A stretch of DNA of 6,104 bases from Candidatus Equibacterium intestinale (lineage in GTDB: Bacteria; Bacteroidota; Bacteroidia; Bacteroidales; UBA932): positions 1-6,104 of the forward strand of contig JAGHVP010000065.1 in assembly GCA_018064305.1 (NCBI GenBank), given 5' to 3'. How positions within the stretch are numbered: the first letter of the stretch is position 1; each line of letters starts with the position of its first letter. A program made the translations under genes and the position numbers. The notes beneath the pieces were generated by a model. That model worked only from the letters and a program-made list of their open reading frames with translations, ran no database searches and was not told the DNA's origin. Positions 1 to 6,104 of this stretch are shown piece by piece.

Positions 1-93
1 TTGATTGTGTATGCACCCGGCTGGGAGCATGAAAACAGAGCGGTCATAGATGCCACTGCTGCGAGAATAAATGATTTTTTCATATCTATTTGA
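1..93 (+). CDS. C-terminal end of an unidentified plus-strand gene (partial)
   Basis: Frame 1 is open from the first base through 30 codons and ends at TGA (91-93); the other two plus frames hit stops almost at once. The peptide begins LIVYAPGWEHENRAVIDATA and continues as a short amphipathic stretch ending in DFFISI, which looks like real protein with a closing helix rather than random translation. The family cannot be recognised from 30 residues. A small hydrophobic strand, then a loop holding His, then a C-terminal helix would suit the end of an alpha/beta hydrolase, but this is only a guess. The stop lies inside the last codons of the convergent minus-strand GDPD gene, giving an 8 bp tail-to-tail overlap. 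Confidence 0.5.
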   Translation: MIVYAPGWEHENRAVIDATAARINDFFISI

Positions 94-886
94 CTTTAAA
101 CTCTTTGATTTTCATCTCTTTCAGCACTTCGCGGGTCGCCTCGGGACAGTTTGTGGTGATCTGGTCTACTCCAAGCTCTATCAGGCGCTTCATGGCGTCG
201 GGGTCATCTATTGTCCAGCAGTTGACTGTCATGCCGAGAGAATGGGCCTGCTCTACATATTCGGGGTGTTCGTCAAGAAGGCATCCCTGGTGGTAGTCGA
301 TACCTGTAAGACCTCTTTCCTTGCACTGGGCAGGGGTGACATCAGAACCCAGATACTGCACATCGAAACCGGGAGCCAACCCTGCGTACGCTGCGCAGGC
401 CTCCATACTGAAGGATATGAAAGTTACACGCGAAGGGTCGTACAGGCCGTGCTGCTTTATCAGTTCAAGGCTTTTCTCCACAGCCGCGCGCTCCTGCTCC
501 GGTGTGCTGTGCGCCTTCAACTCCAGCACCATGGATGTGCCGGCTTTCTCGAACTGTGTGAGATATTCGTCAAGGGTGGGCATCCTTTCGCCGTTGGGAA
601 GACGGTATCCTTCAAGGTCCGACCAGTTGCTGAGGCAGAGCGCCTTGCCGTCGGCTGACCAGTCGTGGAACACCACCATCTCGCCGTCAGCGGTCATTGT
701 GACGTCGAATTCGCTGCCCCATACCTTGATGTCCTGTGCAGCCTGCAGGGATGCGATGGAGTTGTGGCTCTGGCCTCCCTGTCCGCAGTTCCAGTAGCCG
801 CGGTGCGCCACGATTGCAATTTCATGTGAAGGACGGCATCCCACAAGAAGGAAGGCCGCCAATGCAGCCAACATTATTTTTTTCAT
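86..886 (-). CDS. Glycerophosphodiester phosphodiesterase family lipoprotein
   Basis: This 266-residue protein belongs to the GDPD family, TIM-barrel enzymes that hydrolyse glycerophosphodiesters to an alcohol and sn-glycerol-3-phosphate. The start at 884-886 opens a signal peptide with lipobox LVGC (Cys17), so the product should be membrane-anchored outside the cytoplasm. Visible family motifs are HRG at 28-30, the metal-site pair Glu59/Asp61 in SEFDV, FHD with the second catalytic His74, LELK with Glu122, and the late barrel motif NCWTIDD (222-228) followed by GVDQITTNCP. Length is normal for a single-domain GDPD. The usual PENT segment after HRG reads SHNS (40-43), after a short Gly/Gln-rich insertion; similar QNS versions occur in Bacteroidota members from memory. 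It diverges from the esterase gene across a 78 bp gap. The family is clear; the substrate is not, and a glycerophosphoinositol or lysolipid diester is equally possible. Confidence 0.9.
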   Translation of the reverse strand: MKKIMLAALAAFLLVGCRPSHEIAIVAHRGYWNCGQGGQSHNSIASLQAAQDIKVWGSEFDVTMTADGEMVVFHDWSADGKALCLSNWSDLEGYRLPNGERMPTLDEYLTQFEKAGTSMVLELKAHSTPEQERAAVEKSLELIKQHGLYDPSRVTFISFSMEACAAYAGLAPGFDVQYLGSDVTPAQCKERGLTGIDYHQGCLLDEHPEYVEQAHSLGMTVNCWTIDDPDAMKRLIELGVDQITTNCPEATREVLKEMKIKEFKVK

Positions 887-964
887 AGTTGAATCGGCTA
901 TATTTGGTTATCGGGGCGTAAAATTATGAAATATTCACTAAATTCGTGAGCAAATTTTAAGACC
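887..964. promoter_or_regulatory. Divergent intergenic promoter region
   Basis: This AT-rich 78 bp gap lies between two gene starts that face away from each other, so it should hold promoters for both. On the plus strand, TATATTTG at 899-906 matches the Bacteroidota primary-sigma -7 consensus TAnnTTTG and would place transcription start about 50 bp before the ATG at 965. No proper TTTG is seen at the -33 position; that region (about 873-882) is only T-rich and lies inside the first codons of the GDPD gene. On the minus strand the best candidate is TAATTTTA, one mismatch from consensus, with a TTTG too far upstream (24 bases between the elements). Neither gene has a Shine-Dalgarno sequence before its ATG, which is normal for this phylum. 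Confidence 0.45.
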
Positions 965-2695
965 ATGAAAAGAATCATTGCATTATTGAGCGTGTTAGTT
1001 ACGCTGTCGGCATTCGCCGGTGAAAGGGAGTATATCTGGCCGAAAGGTCAAATGCCTGATGCTCAGCAGCATCAGATTGCCGCTATGACCGATGTGTCAA
1101 GGGTTGAGGGGTTCAAGCCCGACAAGTGGAGAAAACCTTATATCGAATGGTACGATGCACCTGCCGCAGAAGTTGATAACAAATGCTGCATGATTCTGAT
1201 TTCAGGGGGCGGTTACATAAGCTGCTGCGACGTGGAGCTGGTTGCTGCATGGAGCAGGCGCCTCACCGAACTCGGCTTCCACTGTGTGAATTTTGTGTAC
1301 CGCACCCCACGTCCCGAAGGAATGGAGATCTACCAGAGCGCATGGGAAGACGGTCAGAGAGCTGTAAGGATGGTGCGCAGCGAGGCTGAAAAGCGCGGTT
1401 TCGACCCTGAAAAGATTGGAACCATCTCAATGTCTGCCGGTTCGCATCTGGCACTTCTGCTCGGTACAAGTTCGCAGACTCCCGCATACGAAAAGATTGA
1501 TGCACTCGACGAAGTGCCCTGCCATATCAACTGGGCTATCGTGAATGCTCCGGCATACGCACTTTCAGACGGTGATATGGGAGACCCCAACCACATGCAG
1601 GGCTACGACGGCAACTATATAAAGCTGAACAGCTGCTTCAAGTTCGACGAGAAGACCTGCCCCATGAGCCTGCACCACGGCGGCCTCGATCCGTATTCTC
1701 CCATCGCGTCGACCCAGGTGTACCGCGAGCTGCGCCGCAGGGGCATTCCCGCAGAGCTGCATCTGTATCCCGACCTGGGGCACTGCGCACCCGGCCTTGA
1801 GAGAGGTGTGGAGTTCATGCGCCAGATGGGCTTTATGGGAAAGCTTGAAGAGCCGGTAGACCTGATGTCACGTTTCCAGACCGACGACAACCGTGCAGAG
1901 AACATCCTCGAAAAGGTATGGCCTGAAGGAAAGACTCCCAACTACCAGGAGCATCAGCTTGTACCATACATCGAATGGCATATCCCTGCAGTTAAGACAA
2001 CCGATGCCATACAGATTATCTATTCTGGCGGAGCATACGTAGGCAATGCCACTGACAGCCATGAGGTTGCGGCTGCCCGCCGCTATCTCAACTCGCTCGG
2101 AATGACAGTTGTTACAATGATGTACCGTACACCGCGTCCCGAAGGACTGCCCAAGCATGTCACAGCATGGCAGGACCTGCAGCGCGCCATCCGCATCGTG
2201 CGCAGTGAAGCTGCAGAGCGCGGCCTCGATCCCAACCGCATCGGTATCATGGGCAGCTCGGCCGGCGGACACCTCACCCTGATGGGTGTGACTTCGTCGC
2301 TCCACAATTCTTATCTGCCCATTGACGATATAGACAAAGTTTCATGCTCTGTCCAGTGGGGCATCGGTATCTATCCTGCATACGCCCTTACAGACGGCAT
2401 AGACAACTGCAATACAAACTGCGGAAACAATGACAGCGATGTGCTTGTTCCCGAATTTTCATTCGACCTTGCCACAGCTCCCATGCTGTTCATACATGGC
2501 GATGCAGACGGGTATTCTTCAATGGCATCTGTGAAGATCTGGGAAAAGATGCGCGCCATGGGCATCCAGAGCGAGCTGCATACACTTGCCCTCCGCAACC
2601 ATTGCTTCCAGTTCGCTGCAAATCCAGGCACGGGAAGCTACACCTGGCTCGACCGTATCTGGGAATTCCTGACTGCCAAGGGCTTCAACAAATAA
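965..2695 (+). CDS. Secreted tandem double-domain alpha/beta hydrolase (putative carbohydrate esterase)
   Basis: This 576-residue protein has two related alpha/beta-hydrolase domains in one chain, at about residues 23-290 and 317-574. A signal peptide with an AFA-G type I cleavage site after Ala18 predicts export to the periplasm or beyond; there is no lipobox Cys. Domain 1 shows an oxyanion-hole run SGGGY (80-84), nucleophile motif SMSAG (Ser157), Asp242 in HHGGLDPYS and His273 in LGHC. Domain 2 shows SGGAY (354-358), GSSAG (Ser432), Asp515 in IHGDADGYS and His546 in RNHC. Both triads therefore look complete. The motifs fit the acetyl/feruloyl-esterase-like branch related to hormone-sensitive lipase and the BD-FAE group; removal of acyl groups from plant glycans is a reasonable inference, but a peptidase or other esterase role cannot be excluded. 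The ATG at 965 is the only one in frame just before the signal peptide. The nuclease gene follows after 14 bp, probably in the same transcript. Confidence 0.85.
   Translation: MKRIIALLSVLVTLSAFAGEREYIWPKGQMPDAQQHQIAAMTDVSRVEGFKPDKWRKPYIEWYDAPAAEVDNKCCMILISGGGYISCCDVELVAAWSRRLTELGFHCVNFVYRTPRPEGMEIYQSAWEDGQRAVRMVRSEAEKRGFDPEKIGTISMSAGSHLALLLGTSSQTPAYEKIDALDEVPCHINWAIVNAPAYALSDGDMGDPNHMQGYDGNYIKLNSCFKFDEKTCPMSLHHGGLDPYSPIASTQVYRELRRRGIPAELHLYPDLGHCAPGLERGVEFMRQMGFMGKLEEPVDLMSRFQTDDNRAENILEKVWPEGKTPNYQEHQLVPYIEWHIPAVKTTDAIQIIYSGGAYVGNATDSHEVAAARRYLNSLGMTVVTMMYRTPRPEGLPKHVTAWQDLQRAIRIVRSEAAERGLDPNRIGIMGSSAGGHLTLMGVTSSLHNSYLPIDDIDKVSCSVQWGIGIYPAYALTDGIDNCNTNCGNNDSDVLVPEFSFDLATAPMLFIHGDADGYSSMASVKIWEKMRAMGIQSELHTLALRNHCFQFAANPGTGSYTWLDRIWEFLTAKGFNK
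1031..2686 (+). repeat. Internal tandem duplication of the hydrolase domain
   Basis: Two diverged copies of one domain lie head to tail within the esterase gene: copy 1 at about 1031-1834 and copy 2 at about 1913-2686. Equivalent landmarks keep a near-constant spacing: the YRTPRPEG motifs start at residues 112 and 387 (275 apart), the nucleophile serines are at 157 and 432 (275 apart), and the Asp and His candidates are each 273 apart. In the stretch 112-164 against 387-439 I count 32 identical residues out of 53. The entry motifs WPKG/QHQ and WPEG/EHQ also match, but copy 1 has about 19 extra residues before the shared PYIEW. Similarity persists at DNA level only in short patches, so the duplication is old rather than recent. 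Confidence 0.85.
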
Positions 2696-2709
2696 TATAA
2701 GGCATCCCG

Positions 2710-3465
2710 ATGAAAAAGTTTTCTTTCCTTGTGCTGCTGCCATTTGCTGCGGCATGTGTGTACCAGCCTCTTTCCGATGCCGGCCTGATGGAGCTGCCGG
2801 CAGTGGAGGAGGGGGATATCATCCTGGAGCATTCCGGTTATATCTCTTCATACGACGCGGCTTCAAGAATCCCTGAATGGGTTGCATACGAGCTTACTGC
2901 CGATGAGACAAGCGGTGATGCCGAGCGCGGCGACCGCATGTTCATGATGGACCCTTCATACAAGAAGACGCAGGCGATGCGCGAGGATTATTCCGATTCG
3001 GGCTGGACAAAGGGGCACATGGCGCCTGCGGCCGACTTCCGCTGGGACTCGGATGCCATGGGCGAGACATTCTACCTTACCAATGTGTGCCCTCAGTCTG
3101 AAGACCTCAATGCGGGTGACTGGGAGTATCTAGAGCGCCGTGTGCGTTACTGGGCCAAGGAGTATGGAAAGGCATGGGTGGTCTGCGGCCCTGTCATCGG
3201 ACAGAACCGGTATGGTACCATCGGGCAGCACAAGGTGGTTGTGCCAGATGCATTCTTCAAGGCAGTGCTGGTGCACACCGGCTTTGCATATTCTGCAATC
3301 GGCTTTGTGATGGGCAACGATTCTGAGCGCTACTATCTAAAAGACTGCGCTGTAAGCATCGACGAGCTGGAAAACATAACCGGCCTGGATCTTTTCCCGA
3401 CCCTTGACGATTCTTTCGAAGAAGACGTAGAGTCTGCCTACAACCCAGCCGTCTGGTTTGACTGA
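2710..3465 (+). CDS. DNA/RNA non-specific endonuclease (NUC1 family) lipoprotein
   Basis: This 251-residue protein belongs to the beta-beta-alpha-metal nuclease family of Serratia nuclease and EndoG, which cut DNA and RNA without sequence preference using one Mg2+. The signal peptide ends in AAAC (Cys16), predicting a lipoprotein outside the cytoplasm. The active-site block is clear: GH with the general base His103, then TNVCPQ (124-129), DLN with Asn134 and YLE with Glu142. Asn134 and Glu142 are spaced as Asn119 and Glu127 are in Serratia nuclease, the Mg2+ ligand and its helper. The normally conserved DRGH reads TKGH (100-103), so Asp is lost and Arg is replaced by Lys. Arg76 in GDRMFMMDP may match the substrate-binding Arg of the family. 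Length is normal. It sits 14 bp behind the esterase and converges on the GH127 gene. A role in nucleotide or phosphate scavenging, or in degrading extracellular DNA, is inferred. No immunity-like gene lies beside it, so a toxin role is unlikely. Confidence 0.9.
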   Translation: MKKFSFLVLLPFAAACVYQPLSDAGLMELPAVEEGDIILEHSGYISSYDAASRIPEWVAYELTADETSGDAERGDRMFMMDPSYKKTQAMREDYSDSGWTKGHMAPAADFRWDSDAMGETFYLTNVCPQSEDLNAGDWEYLERRVRYWAKEYGKAWVVCGPVIGQNRYGTIGQHKVVVPDAFFKAVLVHTGFAYSAIGFVMGNDSERYYLKDCAVSIDELENITGLDLFPTLDDSFEEDVESAYNPAVWFD

Positions 3466-3468
3466 TCC

Positions 3469-3510
3469 CTCCGCGCCAGCGGAGCGGTCCAAGTGCAGCG
3501 CTACTCGCTG
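3469..3510. terminator. Candidate bidirectional terminator hairpins between convergent genes
   Basis: A perfect inverted repeat CTCCGC-GCCA-GCGGAG lies at 3469-3484, just after the nuclease stop, giving a 6 bp GC-rich stem with a 4-base loop. A second smaller hairpin, CAGCG-CTACT-CGCTG at 3496-3510, spans the stop codon of the minus-strand gene. The position between two convergent gene ends fits transcription termination in both directions. Neither hairpin is followed by a T-tract on either strand, so classical intrinsic termination is not well supported; they could simply protect the 3' ends of mRNA. Confidence 0.35.
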
Positions 3511-5345
3511 TAGTCGAGCCATACTTTCATGCGGCCGGGAGTGCGGTTGGCCCATGAGTAATATGGCACGAGAGTGACACCTTTGTCAGAAGTGATACGG
3601 GTGATGCCGCCTAGAAGGTCGGGGCAGTGCTCGGCAGTGAAGCTGTCTCCGGCAGCTGCGGCTACATCTTCAAAGCATGGGTTGTCCACCTCTTCGACAC
3701 AATACACCAGAGGCCCGCGGCAGACAGCGCGCTTACCTTCATCTTCCTTAACCCTCGGGTCGGCGGCCACAACCTCCACCGGCATGTCCATGCTTACGGT
3801 AATCACACTGCCAGCCTTCCATCTGCCTTCAAGCTTGGCATAACCGTTGACGATCTCCGGCTCTACGGCAGCTCCGTCAACCGCAAACGAGATACTCCTG
3901 CACCACGCGGGAACGCGCAGCATCAAGTCATCTTTTGTGGCATTGTTTACAGTAATCTTTACCGTGCCGTCCCACGGATAGTCGGTCTCCTGAGTGATAG
4001 AGACCTTCTTGCCCGATTTGGTGAGGTCGGCAGTGCTGCCGGCATAGAGGTTCACCCAGATTGCATCCTTGGAGGTACCATAGATATATCCGCCCACAGA
4101 AGGAAGGAACCTGCAGATCTGGCTGGGGCAGCATGCGCATCCGAACCATGCCTGGCGCAGATGGCTGCCTGTGGATTCAAGCGGGTTGACATAGAAGAAA
4201 CGGTCGCCCGACAGAGACACTCCCGCAAGGGCACCGTTATAAAGGCAGCGCTCCATCACATCGGCATACTTCGCATCGCCGCTCATCTGGTTCATGCGTG
4301 AATTCCACAGAATCATGCCCACAGAAGCACATGTCTCGCAATAAGCTGAAAGGTTGGGAAGGTCATAGTCTTCGGTGATGCCCTCGTTAGAGGCAGACTG
4401 GCCTATGCCGCCCGTGATATACATATTCTTGTTCACGACATCGTCCCAAAGGCGGTCCAGGGCATCGAGATATGCCTGGTTCTTCGTGTAGCAGGCCACA
4501 TCGGCCATTCCGCAGTAGAGATACATCGCGCGCACCGCGTGTCCGCAGATGTCGGTAAGCTCGGAAACAGGCACATTGTCCTGGTAATAGATACGGGTGG
4601 ATTCGCCTGGATTCTCGTTGCCGCTGTATATGCCATGTCCGTGACCGCGCTCTTCCAGCAGCCACGACGCGAAATCAAGATACTTCTTCTCGCCCGTGAC
4701 GCGGAACAGCTTCACAAGGGCAAGCTCTATTTCTTCGTGACCAGGTACCCAGTCTTTTCCTCCGGGACCTATGACAGTCATGGTGTAGTCTATCATCTTT
4801 CTGGCAACGTCAAGGAAAGTGGTCTTGCCCGTGGCCTGGTAATATGCTATGGCCGCCTCTGTCATGTGTCCGGTACAGTAAAGCTCGTGCTTGTCCATAT
4901 CGGTGAAGCGGTCGTTGGGACGGGCGAGAGTGTAGAAGGTGTTGATGTATCCGTCGGGCTGCTGCGCGGCTGCAATGCGTGCGATCCAGTTGTCGCACTT
5001 CGCCTCAAGTTCCGGGTCGGGATGCTGGATGAGCGAGTATGCAAAGCCTTCGAGAGCCTTGTAGACATCAGAATCATCGAAGAAGATGCCTTCGTGCTGA
5101 CCTCCACCTGCGGCAACCTTGTCGAAATTGCGCATGCGGCCGGTCTGCACTTCAATCTGGTCGATGCATACCGGTATGGTTGCTGTCTTATGGGAGTCCA
5201 GGCGCGGTGCCCAGAAACTGTCATTTATCCTGACCTGTGAAAAATCGACAGGCTCGATTACCTTGCTGCCTGCCTTTGTGCCGGCGCATGATGCCGCCGT
5301 CAGCACCACTGCCGCCAGTGCTGCCGCCTTTATGAGTCTTTCCAT
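3501..5345 (-). CDS. GH127-type (DUF1680) beta-L-arabinofuranosidase lipoprotein
   Basis: This 614-residue protein belongs to the DUF1680 glycoside hydrolases (GH127 and relatives such as GH146): an (alpha/alpha)6 barrel followed by beta-sandwich domains. Characterised members remove terminal beta-L-arabinofuranose; one Bacteroides GH127 acts on aceric acid of rhamnogalacturonan II. The start gives a signal peptide with lipobox TAASC (Cys20). Family motifs appear in order: DSDVYKALEG (91-100), QQPDGYINT (128-136), HELYCTGH (153-160), GHEE (202-205), ICGHAV with His269, NEGITEDYDLPN with Glu321, YCETC with Glu337 and Cys339, and CACCPS with Cys405/Cys406. Glu337, Cys339, Cys405 and Cys406 correspond to the Zn-binding set Glu338, Cys340, Cys417, Cys418 of Bifidobacterium HypBA1, where Cys417 is the nucleophile; Glu321 sits where its proposed acid/base does. 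Activity is therefore likely retained. The length fits GH127 better than the longer GH146. It starts one base after the preceding glycosidase gene, so the two are surely co-transcribed. Confidence 0.92.
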   Translation of the reverse strand: MERLIKAAALAAVVLTAASCAGTKAGSKVIEPVDFSQVRINDSFWAPRLDSHKTATIPVCIDQIEVQTGRMRNFDKVAAGGGQHEGIFFDDSDVYKALEGFAYSLIQHPDPELEAKCDNWIARIAAAQQPDGYINTFYTLARPNDRFTDMDKHELYCTGHMTEAAIAYYQATGKTTFLDVARKMIDYTMTVIGPGGKDWVPGHEEIELALVKLFRVTGEKKYLDFASWLLEERGHGHGIYSGNENPGESTRIYYQDNVPVSELTDICGHAVRAMYLYCGMADVACYTKNQAYLDALDRLWDDVVNKNMYITGGIGQSASNEGITEDYDLPNLSAYCETCASVGMILWNSRMNQMSGDAKYADVMERCLYNGALAGVSLSGDRFFYVNPLESTGSHLRQAWFGCACCPSQICRFLPSVGGYIYGTSKDAIWVNLYAGSTADLTKSGKKVSITQETDYPWDGTVKITVNNATKDDLMLRVPAWCRSISFAVDGAAVEPEIVNGYAKLEGRWKAGSVITVSMDMPVEVVAADPRVKEDEGKRAVCRGPLVYCVEEVDNPCFEDVAAAAGDSFTAEHCPDLLGGITRITSDKGVTLVPYYSWANRTPGRMKVWLDYSE

Positions 5346-5346
5346 A

Positions 5347-6104
5347 TTATTGAAGCTTGAATATCAGTGCGTCACCTTTCTCTATGTCGTAGAAGTGCAG
5401 CCCTTTTGAGGCCTTCACCTTCCTGCCTTCGTGGTCTATCTGCCATACATCATCTGCAAAAGAGATAGATACGGCAGAATCTTCAAGGTGCGAGCGGCTC
5501 ACCACCATCAGGAAGCGTGACTTGCCGTTGGCTATGTATGATACAAGAAGCGGGTCGCGGGTGTCGATGCACTTGACCTGGGCGGGCAGAAGGGCAGGGT
5601 CGTATGCCACTGCTCCCCTGGGAACGTCTGTCATGTGGCCGACCCACTGCACGTCGCAGCCGTCAAACACGAATGCGCGGTTCTGGATCTCTTTCAGCGC
5701 TTCCTGGACTACTTTGTATGAGCCTTCCGGATTGATGTTGCCGTTGTAGTCGAGAGGCCAGTGGCCTGCACTCTCTACTCCTCCTGTGGATGCCCATGTG
5801 AAATGCTGCAGGCATTGCGCGCCGTATGCCAGGTTGGTGTAGTGCTGGAGCCTGAGGGTGGCCATGTTGGGGGTGGTCTGGATCATGGTTCCGATTGAAT
5901 TCGAGAACTTGCATGATGATGCGTAGGCCCAGAGAGGCAGCCCGGCCTCCTTGGTATATTCCATCATTTCTGTAAGGGTGTTGTACCAGCCGTCCATCAC
6001 GCCGCTTTCCAGACACGGGTATTCGTCGAACGAGACAAAATCAGGATTGATTTCATTGATGAAGCGTTCTACATATTCCTTGTAGGTGTCGGTCTTTGTA
6101 GAAC
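5347..6104 (-). CDS. TIM-barrel glycoside hydrolase, C-terminal part (5' end beyond window)
   Basis: The frame stays open from the stop TAA (5347-5349) to the window edge at 6104, so about 251 C-terminal residues are present and the start is missing. An apparent start at 5998-6000 (GTG) is not real, because the protein-like sequence continues upstream through INPDFVSFDEYPCLESG. The visible part shows the last strands of a (beta/alpha)8 barrel: NPDFVSFDEYP, then an amphipathic helix, LPLWAYA, LRLQHYTNLAYGAQ and LQHFTW. A closing helix (about 5695-5745) and a C-terminal beta-sandwich of about 100 residues ending DALIFKLQ follow. This pattern resembles Bacteroidota proteins annotated as GH42-like or general TIM-barrel beta-glycosidases; the exact family and catalytic acids cannot be assigned without the N-terminal half. 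It directly precedes the GH127 gene and is separated from it by one base, which implies a shared mRNA and probably a shared glycan substrate. Confidence 0.7.
   Translation of the reverse strand, partial: STKTDTYKEYVERFINEINPDFVSFDEYPCLESGVMDGWYNTLTEMMEYTKEAGLPLWAYASSCKFSNSIGTMIQTTPNMATLRLQHYTNLAYGAQCLQHFTWASTGGVESAGHWPLDYNGNINPEGSYKVVQEALKEIQNRAFVFDGCDVQWVGHMTDVPRGAVAYDPALLPAQVKCIDTRDPLLVSYIANGKSRFLMVVSRSHLEDSAVSISFADDVWQIDHEGRKVKASKGLHFYDIEKGDALIFKLQ

Noticed and set aside
71..658. 195-codon open frame on the plus strand opposite the GDPD gene
   Set aside because: It is an antisense shadow of a well-supported GDPD family gene; its product has no recognisable motif and an unlikely composition.
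876..883. T-tract suggesting a terminator
   Set aside because: It is the complement of the lysine codons in the MKKI start of the GDPD lipoprotein and has no hairpin before it.
935..949. Inverted repeat TCAC-7 bases-GTGA in the esterase leader, considered as an operator
   Set aside because: A 4 bp arm in AT-rich DNA is expected by chance and no regulator gene is near.
2710..3465. Nuclease as a secreted toxin or effector
   Set aside because: It has a simple lipoprotein signal and a bare NUC1 domain, with no polymorphic-toxin leader, Rhs or LXG region, and no adjacent immunity-type gene.
3627..4301. 224-codon plus-strand open frame opposite the GH127 gene
   Set aside because: It lies wholly within the coding region of an intact GH127 protein, has no recognisable motif and no promoter or start context; it is explained by codon bias on the other strand.
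4539..5240. 233-codon plus-strand open frame opposite the GH127 gene
   Set aside because: Same reason: antisense to conserved DUF1680 motifs, with no family signature of its own.
5998..6000. GTG as the start of the right-edge minus-strand gene
   Set aside because: The reading frame continues upstream to the window edge with barrel-like sequence (NPDFVSFDEYP), so this is an internal codon and the gene is truncated by the window.

Overview
The window reads as chromosomal DNA from a Bacteroidota species, most likely of the order Bacteroidales. Four signs point there. Three of the complete gene products start with lipoprotein signal peptides ending in a lipobox cysteine. No start codon has a recognisable Shine-Dalgarno sequence. 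The one divergent intergenic region holds a match to the Bacteroides-type -7 promoter element (TAnnTTTG). The gene content, with secreted carbohydrate-active enzymes side by side, is typical of a polysaccharide utilisation locus or its edge. The genus cannot be fixed from this sequence.

Layout, left to right: (1) bases 1-93 carry the last 30 codons of an unidentified plus-strand gene. (2) Its end overlaps by 8 bp the end of a minus-strand gene (86-886) for a lipoprotein of the glycerophosphodiester phosphodiesterase (GDPD) family. (3) A 78 bp divergent intergenic region (887-964) follows. (4) To its right is a plus-strand pair: a secreted protein made of two tandem alpha/beta-hydrolase (esterase-like) domains (965-2695) and, 14 bp later, a lipoprotein of the DNA/RNA non-specific endonuclease family (2710-3465). 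(5) A 35 bp convergent gap with a small GC-rich hairpin separates this pair from a second, minus-strand operon. (6) That operon is read from the right edge: the C-terminal part of a TIM-barrel glycoside hydrolase (5347-6104, start outside the window), then, after one base, a GH127-type (DUF1680) lipoprotein (3501-5345).

How the genes may work together (inference): the GH127-type enzyme, whose metal-binding and catalytic Glu/Cys residues are all visible, fits removal of beta-L-arabinofuranose or a related sugar from plant glycans such as pectic side chains. The second glycosidase is presumably coupled to it. The double esterase could remove acyl groups that block such glycans. The nuclease and the GDPD would act outside the cytoplasm and may scavenge phosphate, nucleotides or glycerol; no direct link to the glycan enzymes is visible. 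No RNA genes, insertion sequences, CRISPR arrays, SusC/SusD pairs or dedicated regulators were seen. The parts most worth a second look are the duplicated hydrolase, whose two copies differ at the nucleophile motif, and the nuclease, whose usual DRGH motif reads TKGH. I do not see a clear undescribed system here.
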